The translations under genes were made by a program, and so were the position numbers. Below the pieces are notes generated by a model, which worked only from the letters and a program-made list of their open reading frames with translations, ran no database searches and was not told where the DNA came from. This document shows positions 11,568-22,954 of a DNA stretch of 45,163 nt, piece after piece. Position 1 is the first letter of the stretch. Every line of letters starts with the position of its first letter. The stretch is from Welwitschia mirabilis (lineage: Eukaryota; Gnetophyta; Gnetopsida; Welwitschiales), in assembly GCA_051453625.1 (NCBI GenBank), contig JBOZIK010000001.1:158124160-158169322 (forward strand). Reading direction: 5' to 3'.

Positions 11568-11571
<4 letters not shown>
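9699..11571 (+). pseudogene. decayed coding sequence for an unrecognised coiled-coil-like protein
   Basis: An ATG at 9699 opens a peptide starting MASKKHLHQASQ. After a frame change, one frame runs from 9824 to about 10440, a second from 10440 to 10772, and a third from 10769 to about 11570. Each keeps protein-like composition: Lys/Glu/Leu-rich, with heptad-like stretches such as EENTNLKEKIRFLEIENE and KIEVLKQDLIEEKEKL that suggest coiled coils. I counted 26 stops in these three frames, all TAA or TAG and none TGA. Most sit where a glutamine would fit, so C-to-T decay of CAA/CAG codons is likely. The end runs into an ATT microsatellite and a gap. I do not recognise the family. Candidates are a retroelement gag-like protein, a pararetroviral protein or a captured host gene. 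Confidence 0.5.

Positions 11572-11640
<69 letters not shown>
11568..11640 (+). repeat. (ATT)n microsatellite
   Basis: About 24 perfect ATT units run directly into a gap, so the true length is unknown. Confidence 0.95.
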
Positions 11641-11898
11641 NNNNNNNNNNNNNNNNNNNNNNNNNNNNNNNNNNNNNNNNNNNNNNNNNNNNNNNNNNNN
11701 NNNNNNNNNNNNNNNNNNNNNNNNNNNNNNNNNNNNNNNNNNNNNNNNNNNNNNNNNNNNNNNNNNNNNNNNNNNNNNNNNNNNNNNNNNNNNNNNNNNN
11801 NNNNNNNNNNNNNNNNNNNNNNNNNNNNNNNNNNNNNNNNNNNNNNNNNNNNNNNNNNNNNNNNNNNNNNNNNNNNNNNNNNNNNNNNNNNNNNNNNN
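11641..11898. other. assembly gap, 258 N
   Basis: The gap follows the ATT repeat and was probably caused by it. The sequence beyond is not ATT repeat. Confidence 0.95.
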
Positions 11899-12739
11899 GC
11901 TAGAAAGTGCATTTAAAAAAAGAGATCACAAGAGGAAAATCTATAAAGTTATTTTCTAAAAGCTCTAGTGCCTGTGTGAAAATACAAGAGTAAATATTTG
12001 TACTTCTGTCAAGTAATACAAGCTATGTTATCCTAAAAATAATCTTATGTTGTTGAAGTGTGTGATTTGAAAAGTTGCATGCTATTTCTTTCCTACTCTT
12101 AATATAAATGTTAGCTAGAATTGATATTAAGATAGTGTGTCAATTAGAAATAATGAATGCATATGGTATAGCTGCATTTCTTTTGTTCTAGTTCTTTCAT
12201 TTTTCCCATATTCTATAAATTATTGTATATAAGTAGGTTTTTATTAGAACACTTGTTTTGCTAGGAATAGTTATTATTGACAAAGTTTGTGTCCTGATTT
12301 TAGGTCTTTATTATAAGTCAAAAGTAGAAAGAAAAGAAGTTCCCTTATAAAAATTCTTAATGATTTAAGTTTTTCCATTATTATGGTAGGTTAAGCTACA
12401 TGATTTTGCTAGTAGTCTATTGGTATTACAGTTTGTTTCTAAGAATTGTATTAACTTAGTTTAGTATTTTGAAATAAGTTTTAGATACATTATAGGCTTA
12501 TCACTAGTGTACATTAGAAAAGAAAATAAGGTATTATTTGGCTTAAGTAGAATGTAGTGTATGATTATGACCTTTATAACTTTCAATTTTACTAGCTATA
12601 TAAATGAAAACTTGCTTAATGATCCTTATTTTAGAGAAATATTTCATTTATTATAGCAAGACAAAAATATAGAAACCTTTATAATTTCATAAGATGGTTA
12701 CTTACTAAAAATGAAATGACTGTGTATTTCTTAAGGCAA
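11899..12739. other. AT-rich sequence, no recognised feature
   Basis: No gene recognised. The expected RT and RNase H of the Ty3/gypsy remnant that starts at 12740 are not detectable here, so that element is 5'-truncated or has decayed beyond recognition. Confidence 0.4.
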
Positions 12740-12744
12740 ATGAA

Positions 12745-13790
12745 GGAGGCAATGGATGTCCAAAATGCACTAATTACCCTATGTAGGATATTCAAGTTTT
12801 ATACAAGATTATCACATGATAAGAAAATAATATTTCTGGCTAGGAATGAAAGAAGATCTAAAAGAATATATTAATAACTACTTAATTTATTAAAAAGTGA
12901 AAAGTGAATAAGAAAGATTAGTAGGATTTCTTAAGACCCTTGGCATACCTAAATGAAAATGGAAGTAAATCATAATAGATTTTATTCTAGATTTATTACT
13001 CATTAAAAAATACCCTAACTCCATTTTTTTTCATTGATATGTTAATCAAGATGATCCATTTTGTCTTAGTTAAGAGTGTGAATACTATAGAAGAATTAGC
13101 TTTATGTAACACACAGGGAATCTTTAAGATAAATGAAGTGTTACAGATCATTAGTTAGACTAAGATTTTAAGTTTCTGTTAGAATTTTGGTAAATCTTGT
13201 TCCATCATCTTGAAACCAAACTTCAATCTAGTACTACTTACCACCCTTTAATAGATGAATAGACAAAAATGATTAATTAATTTTTGGAGGATACCCTTTG
13301 ATATTATGTGGTAGGAAAATCCAAGAACTATAGAAGCTATCTATTCTTGATAGAATTTGCCTATAATTAAAACCTTTTAAACATCTACATAATGTTATCC
13401 TTTAAGGCCATATATGAAAGAAACTATTCCACTCTAGTGACTTGATCAGATCTAGTGCAAAGACAAATAGAAAGAATTAACTCTAAAATAAGATCTATAT
13501 AAAAAATTATAAATCAAATTAAGAGGCAAAATATAAGGAATTCTATGATCAAAAGCATTCTAGTAGAGTCTTTCAATTTGGGGATTAGAATGTCTTATGA
13601 GTCAAGATAGGAAGAAGATTCATGATGTTAGAAAGTACTATAAGTTACTTCCTTAATATTATGATCCCTTTAAGATTATGGAAAAATTATAAACTTGACA
13701 TATAAATTGGAATTACCATTAAAATTATCAAGGATTCACTTAGTATTTTATGTTATGTACTAAAACCATGTTATAAGGATAGAGTTTGGG
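12745..13790 (+). pseudogene. Ty3/gypsy integrase remnant
   Basis: With several frame changes, the zinc-binding end is recognisable near 12830-12960 (LAR/GMKEDLKEYI-like, then VKSE.ERLVGFL-like). The catalytic core starts with FIDMLIKMIHFVLVKS (13033-13080), equivalent to the family's VDRFSKMAHF, with the first Asp kept. YHP..DE..K near 13240-13270 and LIEFAYN near 13350-13370 are standard gypsy landmarks. A C-terminal LKLSRIHLVFYV segment (about 13718-13755) matches the conserved LSRIHDVFHV region. Frameshifts and stops make it inactive. No chromodomain could be confirmed. Confidence 0.75.
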
Positions 13791-14178
13791 ATTATAAACT
13801 TGATTGAAAACATATATTATTAAAACCAAATCTTCCTTTTGATATTTGGATAGAAGAAATTCTAGGAACCTATACTAGAAAATTCTAGAATAAGATTATC
13901 ATAGAAGTATTGATTAAAAGGACACTTTAAAATTAAAGCAAATGGAAGAATAAAGAGTGTATAAAATAAACCTTTTTCCAATTATTCAATTAAAAAAAAA
14001 GATAATTATATATTACATGTTTCTTTTCATTTACTCTTAATTGATCTTCATGTTAATGAATTTTTTATAGAGATAGCAATGTAAACTGAAGATGGAAACT
14101 AGCAAATGTAAACATAAGAGGTTCATCCACTAAAGGGTCTAAGCTTAAGGATTGAGCTAATAAATTAAGGGAAAGAAA

Positions 14179-14600
14179 TGTAATATTTTAAAATTACTTT
14201 GTTATCAAGTGATTATTTTTAAGTATGATTAATATATAATTAAGTGTAAGTACTATGTAATGAAAATGTTCAACCTTTTAATTATAACATTGTGTCCCTT
14301 CACCTTGGTTTTTAAGCCTATGGTATTAGGTGGAGATGGATAGACAAGGTAGATGTAATCAGTAACAACCTTGATTAATCCAAAAGGGGCCAAAGAGGGT
14401 AGCTAAGCTCGTAGTCCATGTATTTACCTTTAACCACTACTCCAAGGCTAGAACAAGGTGTAGAAAACAAACTACTGTTCAATAAAGAGATACTTCATTT
14501 TTGTCCAATTGTTGTGTTATTGAATCCCTTATTCTTCAATTGTTAATATTCCATAATAAATATGAAGATAAATCTTAATTTAGTAATTTGGAACATTACA
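14179..14600 (+). repeat. probable 3' LTR of the Ty3/gypsy remnant
   Basis: The interval starts TGTAATATTTTAAAATT after the purine tract 'aagggaaagaaa' (14167-14178). It ends TTTGGAACATTACA, so the ends are inverted copies (TGTAAT/ATTACA). The 422-base length and ends resemble plant gypsy LTRs of the TGTAACG...CGTTACA type after CpG loss. No second LTR copy was found, so the limits rest on termini alone. Confidence 0.5.
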
Positions 14601-16599
14601 ATATAAGTTTTAATATCATAAATGATAATTTCAAAAATATATCCTCTTAGTTGTCAAATGGGATTCAAAAAATGAATTGATTCATTATATTTCAAATAAA
14701 AAAATTCAAAAATATACTTAGCAATTTTTTTTTCTAAAAGAAAAATAAAGGACAAGGAGTAATGCATATTGGATGTTAAACTAGAAATGTCAACTTACAT
14801 GCATTAAGCATGCTAACTTATAATTCTTCCTCTAAAATTTTGAAATGTAAAGATATCTTATACTATATTGTTAATCTTAGAAAAAAATTATGGATAGTAG
14901 GCATCCATATTATAAAGTAAATGGAACTAACAACAATTTTATTTAGTTCCTAAATTTATATAAATCAAGAATTGAAAATAAAAATATAACTAGCATTAAA
15001 ATATGATACATTTATCCATTGAATTATTATGAGAACATTCTACATATATGTAAAATATGTCTTCTTTAAAGCAAATGGTTAAGATTATCCAAATAACTAG
15101 AGAAAATATCAATCATAAAAATCTTAAAAATCTATTAGTTAAGGGAAGAATAACATGCAGAGAGAAGAGACTTCTAAAGAATCCATAGGAGAGAATTTTG
15201 AAAGATAATAAAAAATAGAAAAACTATTACATCATATAAAGATCAATTATAATAGATAATATTCATAGGTAGTTTAGTTGTCTCTCTTAAGTCAATGGAT
15301 TCTTTAAAAATTTCTACAAGATCATAAAAAGTAAGTTAAAAATATCAACAAATAAGCTAACATGATAATAGCTAAAATAAGAGAAAACAATGAGTACATA
15401 ATATAACCAATGACACTATAAAGATAACTACTAGATCTAGTTTTCATATGATCATAGATAAAATGGAAAATTAACAGAAACAACAAGAGTATATTAAGAA
15501 GAAATATGGTGAAAAAACAAATTTAAAAAAAGAGTTTTAAAATTTTAAGCTAGCATAATTGATGGTTCAAAAAAATCCTATATGAAGCAACATAAAAATA
15601 AGAAGAAGGGCTATAATATCTTTAAATGGTTATTAAAAATTTTATAATTAGACTTAATTCCAATTAAAATTTATAGAAAATCAAATTGATCTTAATCAAA
15701 GGTAACTTAGATATTTTTCTAATCAAAGACATCAAACTATAAAAAGAATCTCTAAGAGTTTGTCATAACTGAAATTATTACTAAAGGTCATAGGAGGAGG
15801 CCAATGGAATCATTTATATTATTTGAACATAAATATATAGTTTAATAATATATAAACTAATTACATATGAATGAATGAAAAATTAATTATTTAATTCTCA
15901 TTAATGTTTATGAGCTTAATATTGAAAACAAGTGCAATCATTTCTTGCATAATTTCATAATATGCTCAACTAGGTAAGAATTGTTATAAGTAAAGGTTGT
16001 AATGTGGTTAAGACAACCTTAGAAGTATTGCGTACTCATGGAAATTATGGGAAAAAAAATGATTTTTAACAATTTCATTTTGTTTTGTAGTCTTAAATAA
16101 TTGAAATTTGAAAGTCATGTTATGTGAAATCATTATTTTAAAGAAAGAGAATATGAATGGGTGAGTTTAAGGTATTTCTATATGGTTATGCCATTTTATC
16201 TTTTGAAGATATGATGGTTTGTATTAATAAGTGTTCATTTTAACTTAAATATATCTAGCTTTAATATTATTTAGATTTCTTTATAACAATTTATAGGACA
16301 ACCAAAGTTAGAGAAACATGATAACTAGAGCTTATATAGAATATCACCTATAGATAATAACTTCATGGGAATAGCTTTCTAGGAGGTCATCCATATTAGT
16401 ATTGTTCTACATTCATCATGTTTAAATATGAAGTTTAGAGGTCCTATATCTAGGCCTAATACTTGATCTAATTATTAAATTCTTTGATTAGGAAGTAATA
16501 CTTATTTTCAAATTACATATACTGAGCTAATGATGGTATTAATTATTATATAATGCTAACCATTTTGATAATTACTATTACTATTATCTGCAATGTTAT
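14601..16599. other. very AT-rich sequence, no recognised feature
   Basis: Stops are dense in all frames. No domain, tRNA or clear repeat was seen. Confidence 0.45.
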
Positions 16600-16649
16600 T
16601 ATTAGTTTTTAATATAGTAATTTATATGACAATAAAATTTAAAATGAAA

Positions 16650-16870
16650 GGATGGAATCCATAAGTAATTTTCTAACTACATGTAATAATGGTAATGTCA
16701 AACTCTAACCTTTTAATGATTATATCTTTCCCTTAGAATTATAATGATTATGATCACTTAGATGAACAACTTAATTACACCTAGAGCCTCATAGTATGCT
16801 AATCAACTTCTATAAATATATGATCTAATGTTTTCCTAAATGGAGGACAATTATTCTGCTAGTTATATTA
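16650..16870 (+). repeat. dispersed repeat, copy A
   Basis: It contains, in order, 'aatgtcaaactctaacctttta', 'agcctcatagtatgc' and 'cctaaatggaggacaa'. These segments recur in the same order in copies near the GUX gene: 34310-34610 (plus), 39390-39560 (plus) and 39900-40150 (minus). Its identity is unknown; it could be a solo LTR or a non-autonomous element. Confidence 0.5.
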
Positions 16871-18280
16871 TTATTTCATTGATAACTATATGGAATATGA
16901 ATTATAAGAAGTACAAACCATTTGGGAAAAAAATATTATAATGTTATCTTTAACTTAAATAACATAGCCCTTTTATTTTTCATTAAGATGTTTAAAAGCA
17001 AGGCCTCTAGTTTGGATCTTTTAATTTCTTTATAGAAAAAAATGATTGGATACCTATAATAGAAACATGAATAACCTTATATGCCATAAGAAGTCAAGAA
17101 GGACTATTTTTCCTTGCCTAAAAATAAAGGTCTAGGACTAGATGCTAAAATATAAAATATTTTATAAGTATTGAAGTATTATAGAAAATAATATTTATGA
17201 GATTATTTAAAAAATTTAGAAAATGAAACAATACCAAAAAGAATGGTTCTTAAGTCTACTCAATCTTTTATAAGAAAGATCAAATTGTAATCTAAAAGGT
17301 TATAATCCCATTAGACTATGAAAAATTCTTTATAAAGGATTATTTAACATTTTGGTTAATAGAATTTAAATATTTATTACATTTATCAAGACCAAATTAG
17401 ATGTATTCTCATAAGGAAAAAAAAAATATGGAATCATCCAAGTGTATGAGATAATTCATTTTTACTTTAAATCAAATACTCCAATAGGGTATTTTAAGAT
17501 AAACATTTCAAAATATTATGATGAGATTGGTTTAAAATCTATTTATAGAATTCTTAATAAAATAGTCATAAATCAAAAGATTTAAGATTGTAATAAGAAA
17601 CATTTAGTTATAATATACATGAAAGCTTAATAGGAAAATGTCCATTTTGTTTAATCTTAAAAGAGGACTTAATAGGAAAATCTCTTTTCTTTGTATCATT
17701 TTGATCTAATAGCTTATATCATGATTAATTATCTTTACAATTAGAATTGACAATAGTTTTTTCTTTTCCTTTATAACATCTTTTAATTTATTAATGAAAA
17801 TATTATTATCTTTAAATTTTTGATATAGAAGATAAAAAATCATTCTTAAAGACTTTTAAAGATATAATAAGTCTAGAATTCAAATAGAAGATGTTTGTTG
17901 TTTATTTTCATCATGCTTCTATTAATAAATTAAAAGATTAGTTAGTATAATTAATTTATCATAAATAACATCTTCAGACTTATCCAGAAGCTTCTTACTT
18001 TATGGATGAATACTTTACAAGGTCATGATAGAGCCTTATAGATAATATCCATACAATGTTAGCTTTGTAAAAGAAACTTTTTCTTTTATTATAAGATGCC
18101 TCACTCTTTTCATAGTTTGTTATTAATTTTGTGATTAACTCTTACCTTTCCTTTTTGCATTATCTAAATAAACCTTTAAAGAGATTAAGAAAACTAGTAC
18201 ATGATTTTTGTATGAAATGCTTCATATTGATAAGAAAAGCTTTACCTTATGAATTAAAGTAGAGTGACTACTCCTAAAGG
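16871..18280. other. very AT-rich sequence, no recognised feature
   Basis: No gene, domain or repeat was recognised. Confidence 0.45.
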
Positions 18281-18620
18281 TGTGACATTTTAGGTTTGAA
18301 ATCCACTTGGAAAACTTCTAACTTATTGAGGGGTAAATTAGCTTGAGAAAACTACTTCAATTCATAAGATGCATGAGTTCATCTCTTTTACAAATTTTAT
18401 GCTCACATATATATGCTACATAGAGCTTCTTCATTTATTTCATCTATCTTTATAAGGCATGAATGATTATTTAGAGTTAGGGTTCTTGGGAGATAAGAGA
18501 GAATGCTATTAGCTTCTTTTACCTTTTTTGAAACTACTCTCTTCATCATCCTCTGAGTCAACACTTTTTAAATTTGGTAAATGGATTATTCAATAGCAAG
18601 AAATTGGAGCTGAAAAGTTC
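18281..18620 (+). repeat. possible gypsy-type LTR fragment
   Basis: It starts TGTGACATTTTAGGTTTG, resembling the TGTGACATCCC start common in plant gypsy LTRs. Downstream are 'cacatatatatgctacatag' and 'gagttagggttcttggg', which are R/U5-like. No partner LTR, target duplication or primer binding site was found. The right limit is arbitrary. Confidence 0.25.
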
Positions 18621-19689
18621 TTAAATCAAAATAAAACCTTATTCATAACTTAAGCATAATATTCTAATGATGTGGAGAAAATATACTAAATGAATATATT
18701 ACTTTGACAATGCCATTACTGTCTCTTTCCTAATGTGAAAATTTTCAAAAATAAGGAGAAAATCATTAATCCTATACATACTAATGCTTTCTAAATTTCT
18801 AAATATTATTGTACACTTTATTATATTATTGTGATTGATAGTATTATATATCTGTACATGGTATGCTACATATTACTATTCCTTATCATAAATAAATGAG
18901 CTTACTTGTAATAAGTAAAACAACTTAATGTAATATCAAGACTATAGTTTTAACCATAATGTAAAGCACTAAAAAGGATATGTAATATATTAAAGAAAAT
19001 ACAAAAAGTTGACTACACTTCTGACTAGACTTAGCACTTGAAGAATGACCTTCAGCCTTGATATTTTTAATAAAAAATATCTCCACTAATAAGTGAAAAA
19101 ATATAGGGTAATTAAAGCCTAAACTATGTAAATTTTATTTGTTGCTATTATTATTCATATTTCTTCTTTATTTTTATTACTTATTTATTATGTATTGCTA
19201 TAAACTACTTTATAATTTTTCTAACATGTTTAAATTACTTTATCATGTTAAAAAATATAAGAATAATGCAAAGAGAATAAGAATAAGCTTAATCTAAAAA
19301 ACAATTAAACTACAAAACAAAGAAGTAAGAAAGAAGCCATTCAAAAACCACATTTAGAAGAAACATGCACTATAGAGTTACAAAAATCAACAAAATTAAG
19401 TATAACAAATTGTAGATCTACAAAAAAGAGATAACCTAGTTAATTAAAATTGATTGTTCCATACAATACTAATTGCTAATGGAATTATTAATAATTTGAT
19501 GCTATATACATTGTCAAGGTTTTAAGAAATAAAAGAGTATTAAATATAATAAAATATTTATGTGTAAAATCAAAATGAGGATAATTCAAATAATTTTAGT
19601 AATTAAAACATAGGACAATTGGAAATTATTTCATCTTAATGTAAAATCAAAATTATTATATGGATTTTTGTTACAAACTCTTTATCTAG
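18621..19689. other. very AT-rich sequence, no recognised feature
   Basis: Nothing recognised. Confidence 0.4.
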
Positions 19690-20650
19690 AGAAACTGGCT
19701 TTAAAGAAGAACCGAAAATATAACCTATGTATTTAAAATTTCTTTTATGAATTAAGAATGCATTTAAGAATTAATATACAAAGGTGAATATGTTTGTTCA
19801 TTATCTTAAGTATAAGATGTTTACTCTTGAAACCAAAAAAATGCATAAAAGTAGTGATTCTTATATTATACTATGATGATATAATAATCATCAAACAAAT
19901 AAGGAAGTATAGTGGAAAAATTAAGAATGCCCTTATCAAGAAGTTCAAAACGTTACTACTAAGTGTCTTGATATAAGAAAATAATATGCATTTTTCCACA
20001 TTAAAAAAATAAAAGAAGAGTATACTAAGGGAATACTTTATGAAATTTAAAGCTTCCAATTACAATATGTTGTTAATTTCAATAAAACTTGAAAATAAAG
20101 TTATAGCTTAAAACTTGATGATGCCACGAAATATTAAAGACTCATATGAAACTTGATATTGTATTTATATTGTATAAATTAGTGAGAGTAATGCATAATC
20201 CCAAAAAATGTTAACCTAAATCCATAATAAAAGTCTTATATTATATCTCTAAAACTACCAATTTATAAATTATATTTATTAAAGAAATTAATATGAAGCT
20301 ACAAGATTACTCAAATGTAAATTCAGCTATTAACAAGAAAACTAGATCCTTTAGGATTATATATCTTATACTTTATTATGATAACCTTACTTTATAGCTC
20401 AATTAAGAATCTGAACTACTACCAATTAAAATAAAATATGTTATCACAACATGGTTGTGCTCTGAGTGAAATAGGATTTATCAAATGTCCAAAGAAATAA
20501 GATTAAAAAAATCAAAAATTAATTTCCATTTACTATGATAATGCCAATAAAAACAAGCTAATAAGAAATGTAGTATTCATGAGCATATAAAATGTATTAA
20601 CTCAATATTTCACTCCATAAAAGAACTATTAATAGTGAATCCAAATTTAT
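19690..20650 (+). pseudogene. very old copia RT/RNase H remnant
   Basis: ILILYYDDIIIIKQ (about 19859-19900) matches the copia catalytic region, with YYDD in place of YVDD. Farther on come V-R-V-M-H-N-P-K-K (about 20180-20207, the family's SRFMSNP), QDYSNVNSAINKKTRSF (about 20300-20350, the family's GYSDADWAGDxxTRKST), a YDN motif near 20536 (CDN) and H-I-K-C-I-N-S-I-F-H-S-I-K-E-L near 20583-20630 (KHIDxRYHFIRE). The landmarks keep the correct order and spacing across several frames. It ends about 65 bases before the 5' LTR of element 3, which may have inserted into or next to it. Confidence 0.65.
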
Positions 20651-20715
20651 TATTTTTAATGTTGCAGTGTCATGTTTTAACATTGGACTATTTTTAATGT
20701 TGTATAAGAAGAATA

Positions 20716-20978
20716 TTTCATTAACTTCTTGTGGTGTTATTTTAAAAAAAAAGGTAGCTTACATTGACTTAAAAACCCTAATCCTAAACCTATTTAAAGA
20801 ATACTAAGGGGGTTTATTTGTAACTTAATTCTTGTTTGTTTTAAAAAAGATTAAGAGATATATCTACTTCTCATGGATCTTCATGTAAGGGTTTCCATGT
20901 AAGTTATGTGTATGTACTATTTTTCAATTATTGTTTCAATTTCTATAGTACTTATTTAGAGTTGAAGTTCATAGAAAC
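20716..20978 (+). repeat. 5' LTR of element 3
   Basis: It aligns over its whole length with 33358-33628. Shared landmarks are 'aaaaccctaa.cctaaacc', 'gtttccat/gcttccac', 'caattattgtttcaattt/taattgctatttcaattt' and 'gttgaa'. Its first bases are TT where the 3' copy has TG. Confidence 0.8.
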
Positions 20979-20990
20979 TAGTATGAGAGC
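20979..20990 (+). other. element 3 primer binding site
   Basis: TAGTATGAGAGC differs at two bases from TGGTATCAGAGC, the plant initiator tRNA-Met primer site, and lies immediately after the 5' LTR. Confidence 0.75.
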
Positions 20991-21187
20991 AAGGTTTAAA
21001 GTGTTTTCCATTTAAATGCTATTTTTATAGTGTATCAAGCCTTTTGCAAGTATGTGAAGCATGCATAGATTAAATCACTAGTGTTTGTTATTTGGGGATC
21101 TTTTTGTAAAGTTTGATAATAGTCTCACATACCAGCGAGCAAAGAAAGTGAATGTAGAAATTCAAATATAGTTTTATACTAGAATAA

Positions 21188-21188
21188 G

Positions 21189-21265
<77 letters not shown>

Positions 21266-21931
21266 NNNNNNNNNNNNNNNNNNNNNNNNNNNNNNNNNNN
21301 NNNNNNNNNNNNNNNNNNNNNNNNNNNNNNNNNNNNNNNNNNNNNNNNNNNNNNNNNNNNNNNNNNNNNNNNNNNNNNNNNNNNNNNNNNNNNNNNNNNN
21401 NNNNNNNNNNNNNNNNNNNNNNNNNNNNNNNNNNNNNNNNNNNNNNNNNNNNNNNNNNNNNNNNNNNNNNNNNNNNNNNNNNNNNNNNNNNNNNNNNNNN
21501 NNNNNNNNNNNNNNNNNNNNNNNNNNNNNNNNNNNNNNNNNNNNNNNNNNNNNNNNNNNNNNNNNNNNNNNNNNNNNNNNNNNNNNNNNNNNNNNNNNNN
21601 NNNNNNNNNNNNNNNNNNNNNNNNNNNNNNNNNNNNNNNNNNNNNNNNNNNNNNNNNNNNNNNNNNNNNNNNNNNNNNNNNNNNNNNNNNNNNNNNNNNN
21701 NNNNNNNNNNNNNNNNNNNNNNNNNNNNNNNNNNNNNNNNNNNNNNNNNNNNNNNNNNNNNNNNNNNNNNNNNNNNNNNNNNNNNNNNNNNNNNNNNNNN
21801 NNNNNNNNNNNNNNNNNNNNNNNNNNNNNNNNNNNNNNNNNNNNNNNNNNNNNNNNNNNNNNNNNNNNNNNNNNNNNNNNNNNNNNNNNNNNNNNNNNNN
21901 NNNNNNNNNNNNNNNNNNNNNNNNNNNNNNN

Positions 21932-21973
<42 letters not shown>

Positions 21974-22020
21974 TGTGTGTGTGAGTGAGTGAGTGAGTGA
22001 GTGAGTGAGTGAGTGAGTGA
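21188..22020. repeat. compound microsatellite around a 666-N gap
   Basis: The left side is (GATA)n (21188-21232) then (GA)n to 21265. After the gap the right side is (GA)n from 21932, (GT)n near 21971-21983 and (GAGT)n to 22020. It lies between the primer binding site and gag of element 3, in the untranslated leader. Confidence 0.95.
21266..21931. other. assembly gap, 666 N
   Basis: It is bounded on both sides by GA repeat and was probably caused by it. Confidence 0.95.
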
Positions 22021-22089
22021 AAAAAATTACATACAAAATTGAATGTTTATTAATAATGAATAGATTCATTAGAGTCGAAAATTTGAAAA

Positions 22090-22900
22090 AACTAAAAAAT
22101 CCTAAGCGAAGATGTTTTTTACTTCAAGGATTATGATATTATTCTAAAATTAAAGGATCAAGCAAAAGTAGATTTTGAACTATTAGATGTCAATTAGTTA
22201 AAACAAGATCTTGATGCAAAATTAGAGAAACTCAACTAGGAATCTCTTATCACAATATCTCCATGTCTTGGGGATGGTGTGTAAGGGATGTATAAAGGAA
22301 TCACTAAAGCATATCTCATGTGAAAAAATTTAAATAAAATGTATGACCAACCCACTAATATGAATAAATACTACATGATTAATAAGATCTTCAAAATTAA
22401 AATAAAGGAAGGAACATCTTTATAAAGCCATTTAGATGATATGAATGTCTTGTGTGCTCAAATAAATCATTTGGACATAAATTTCGAATACAACCTTAGG
22501 GTTGTTACTATTTGGAGTTTTCTATTAGATTCATGGAAAATTGTTTAGACTACCTTGAGTGCTACTTCTATAACTTTATCATTACTTAATATTGTCATCT
22601 CAAAGTTGCAAGATGCTGATAAGACCAAAATAATGAATGCTCTTCATAAATCATTACCTCTTATAAGGGGTCAATCTTGATGAAGAAGAAGATGACATGG
22701 TCATAGTCAGAGTAGAGGAAGGGCTATAAATAAGATTTTGAATGCTAGTACTATAAGAATAAAGATCACATGCTCTAAGACTACTATAAATTAAAGAATA
22801 AGCCACAAAAAGAAAAGGTAAGATTAATAGTAGTAATAAAGGACATCATCTATAAGACCAAAAAATGATTAAGATTAGAATCTAAATAAGATAAAGATGT
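22090..22900 (+). pseudogene. element 3 gag remnant
   Basis: A copia gag (UBN2-type) domain is readable at 22330-22630: PTNMNKYYMINKIFKIKIKEG, then SHLDDMNVLCAQINHLDINF, matching the family's tNKvfLmkkLfnlkmaEGtsv..HlnefN...nqL. A stop sits in SL-stop-SHLD near 22423. A degenerate zinc knuckle follows near 22743-22785 (C..YYKNKDHML..D). Several stops are present. Confidence 0.72.
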
Positions 22901-22954
22901 TGTATTAATTGCTAGTGATAATGAGGTAAACAATTTACAATAATTGACTTCCAA

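Larger units (their letters stand above)
12740..14600 (+). mobile_element. Ty3/gypsy retrotransposon remnant (integrase to 3' LTR)
   Basis: A gypsy-type integrase (12745-13790) is followed by a purine-rich tract and a probable LTR (14179-14600), the order expected of a plus-strand Ty3/gypsy element. The left limit is arbitrary because protease, RT and RNase H are not visible. Confidence 0.65.

Noticed and set aside
9824-11570. Nuclear genetic code with TAA/TAG read as glutamine
   Set aside because: The GUX gene ends at a TAA in the expected place and has no internal TAA/TAG, and transposons with known consensus show the same C-to-T decay, so mutation explains the stops.
11565-11912. 115-codon minus-strand reading frame with poly-Ile
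   Set aside because: It is the ATT microsatellite and the gap.
21179-22069. 296-codon minus-strand reading frame
   Set aside because: It consists of microsatellite (Leu-Ser and Thr-His-Ser repeats) and 666 N.
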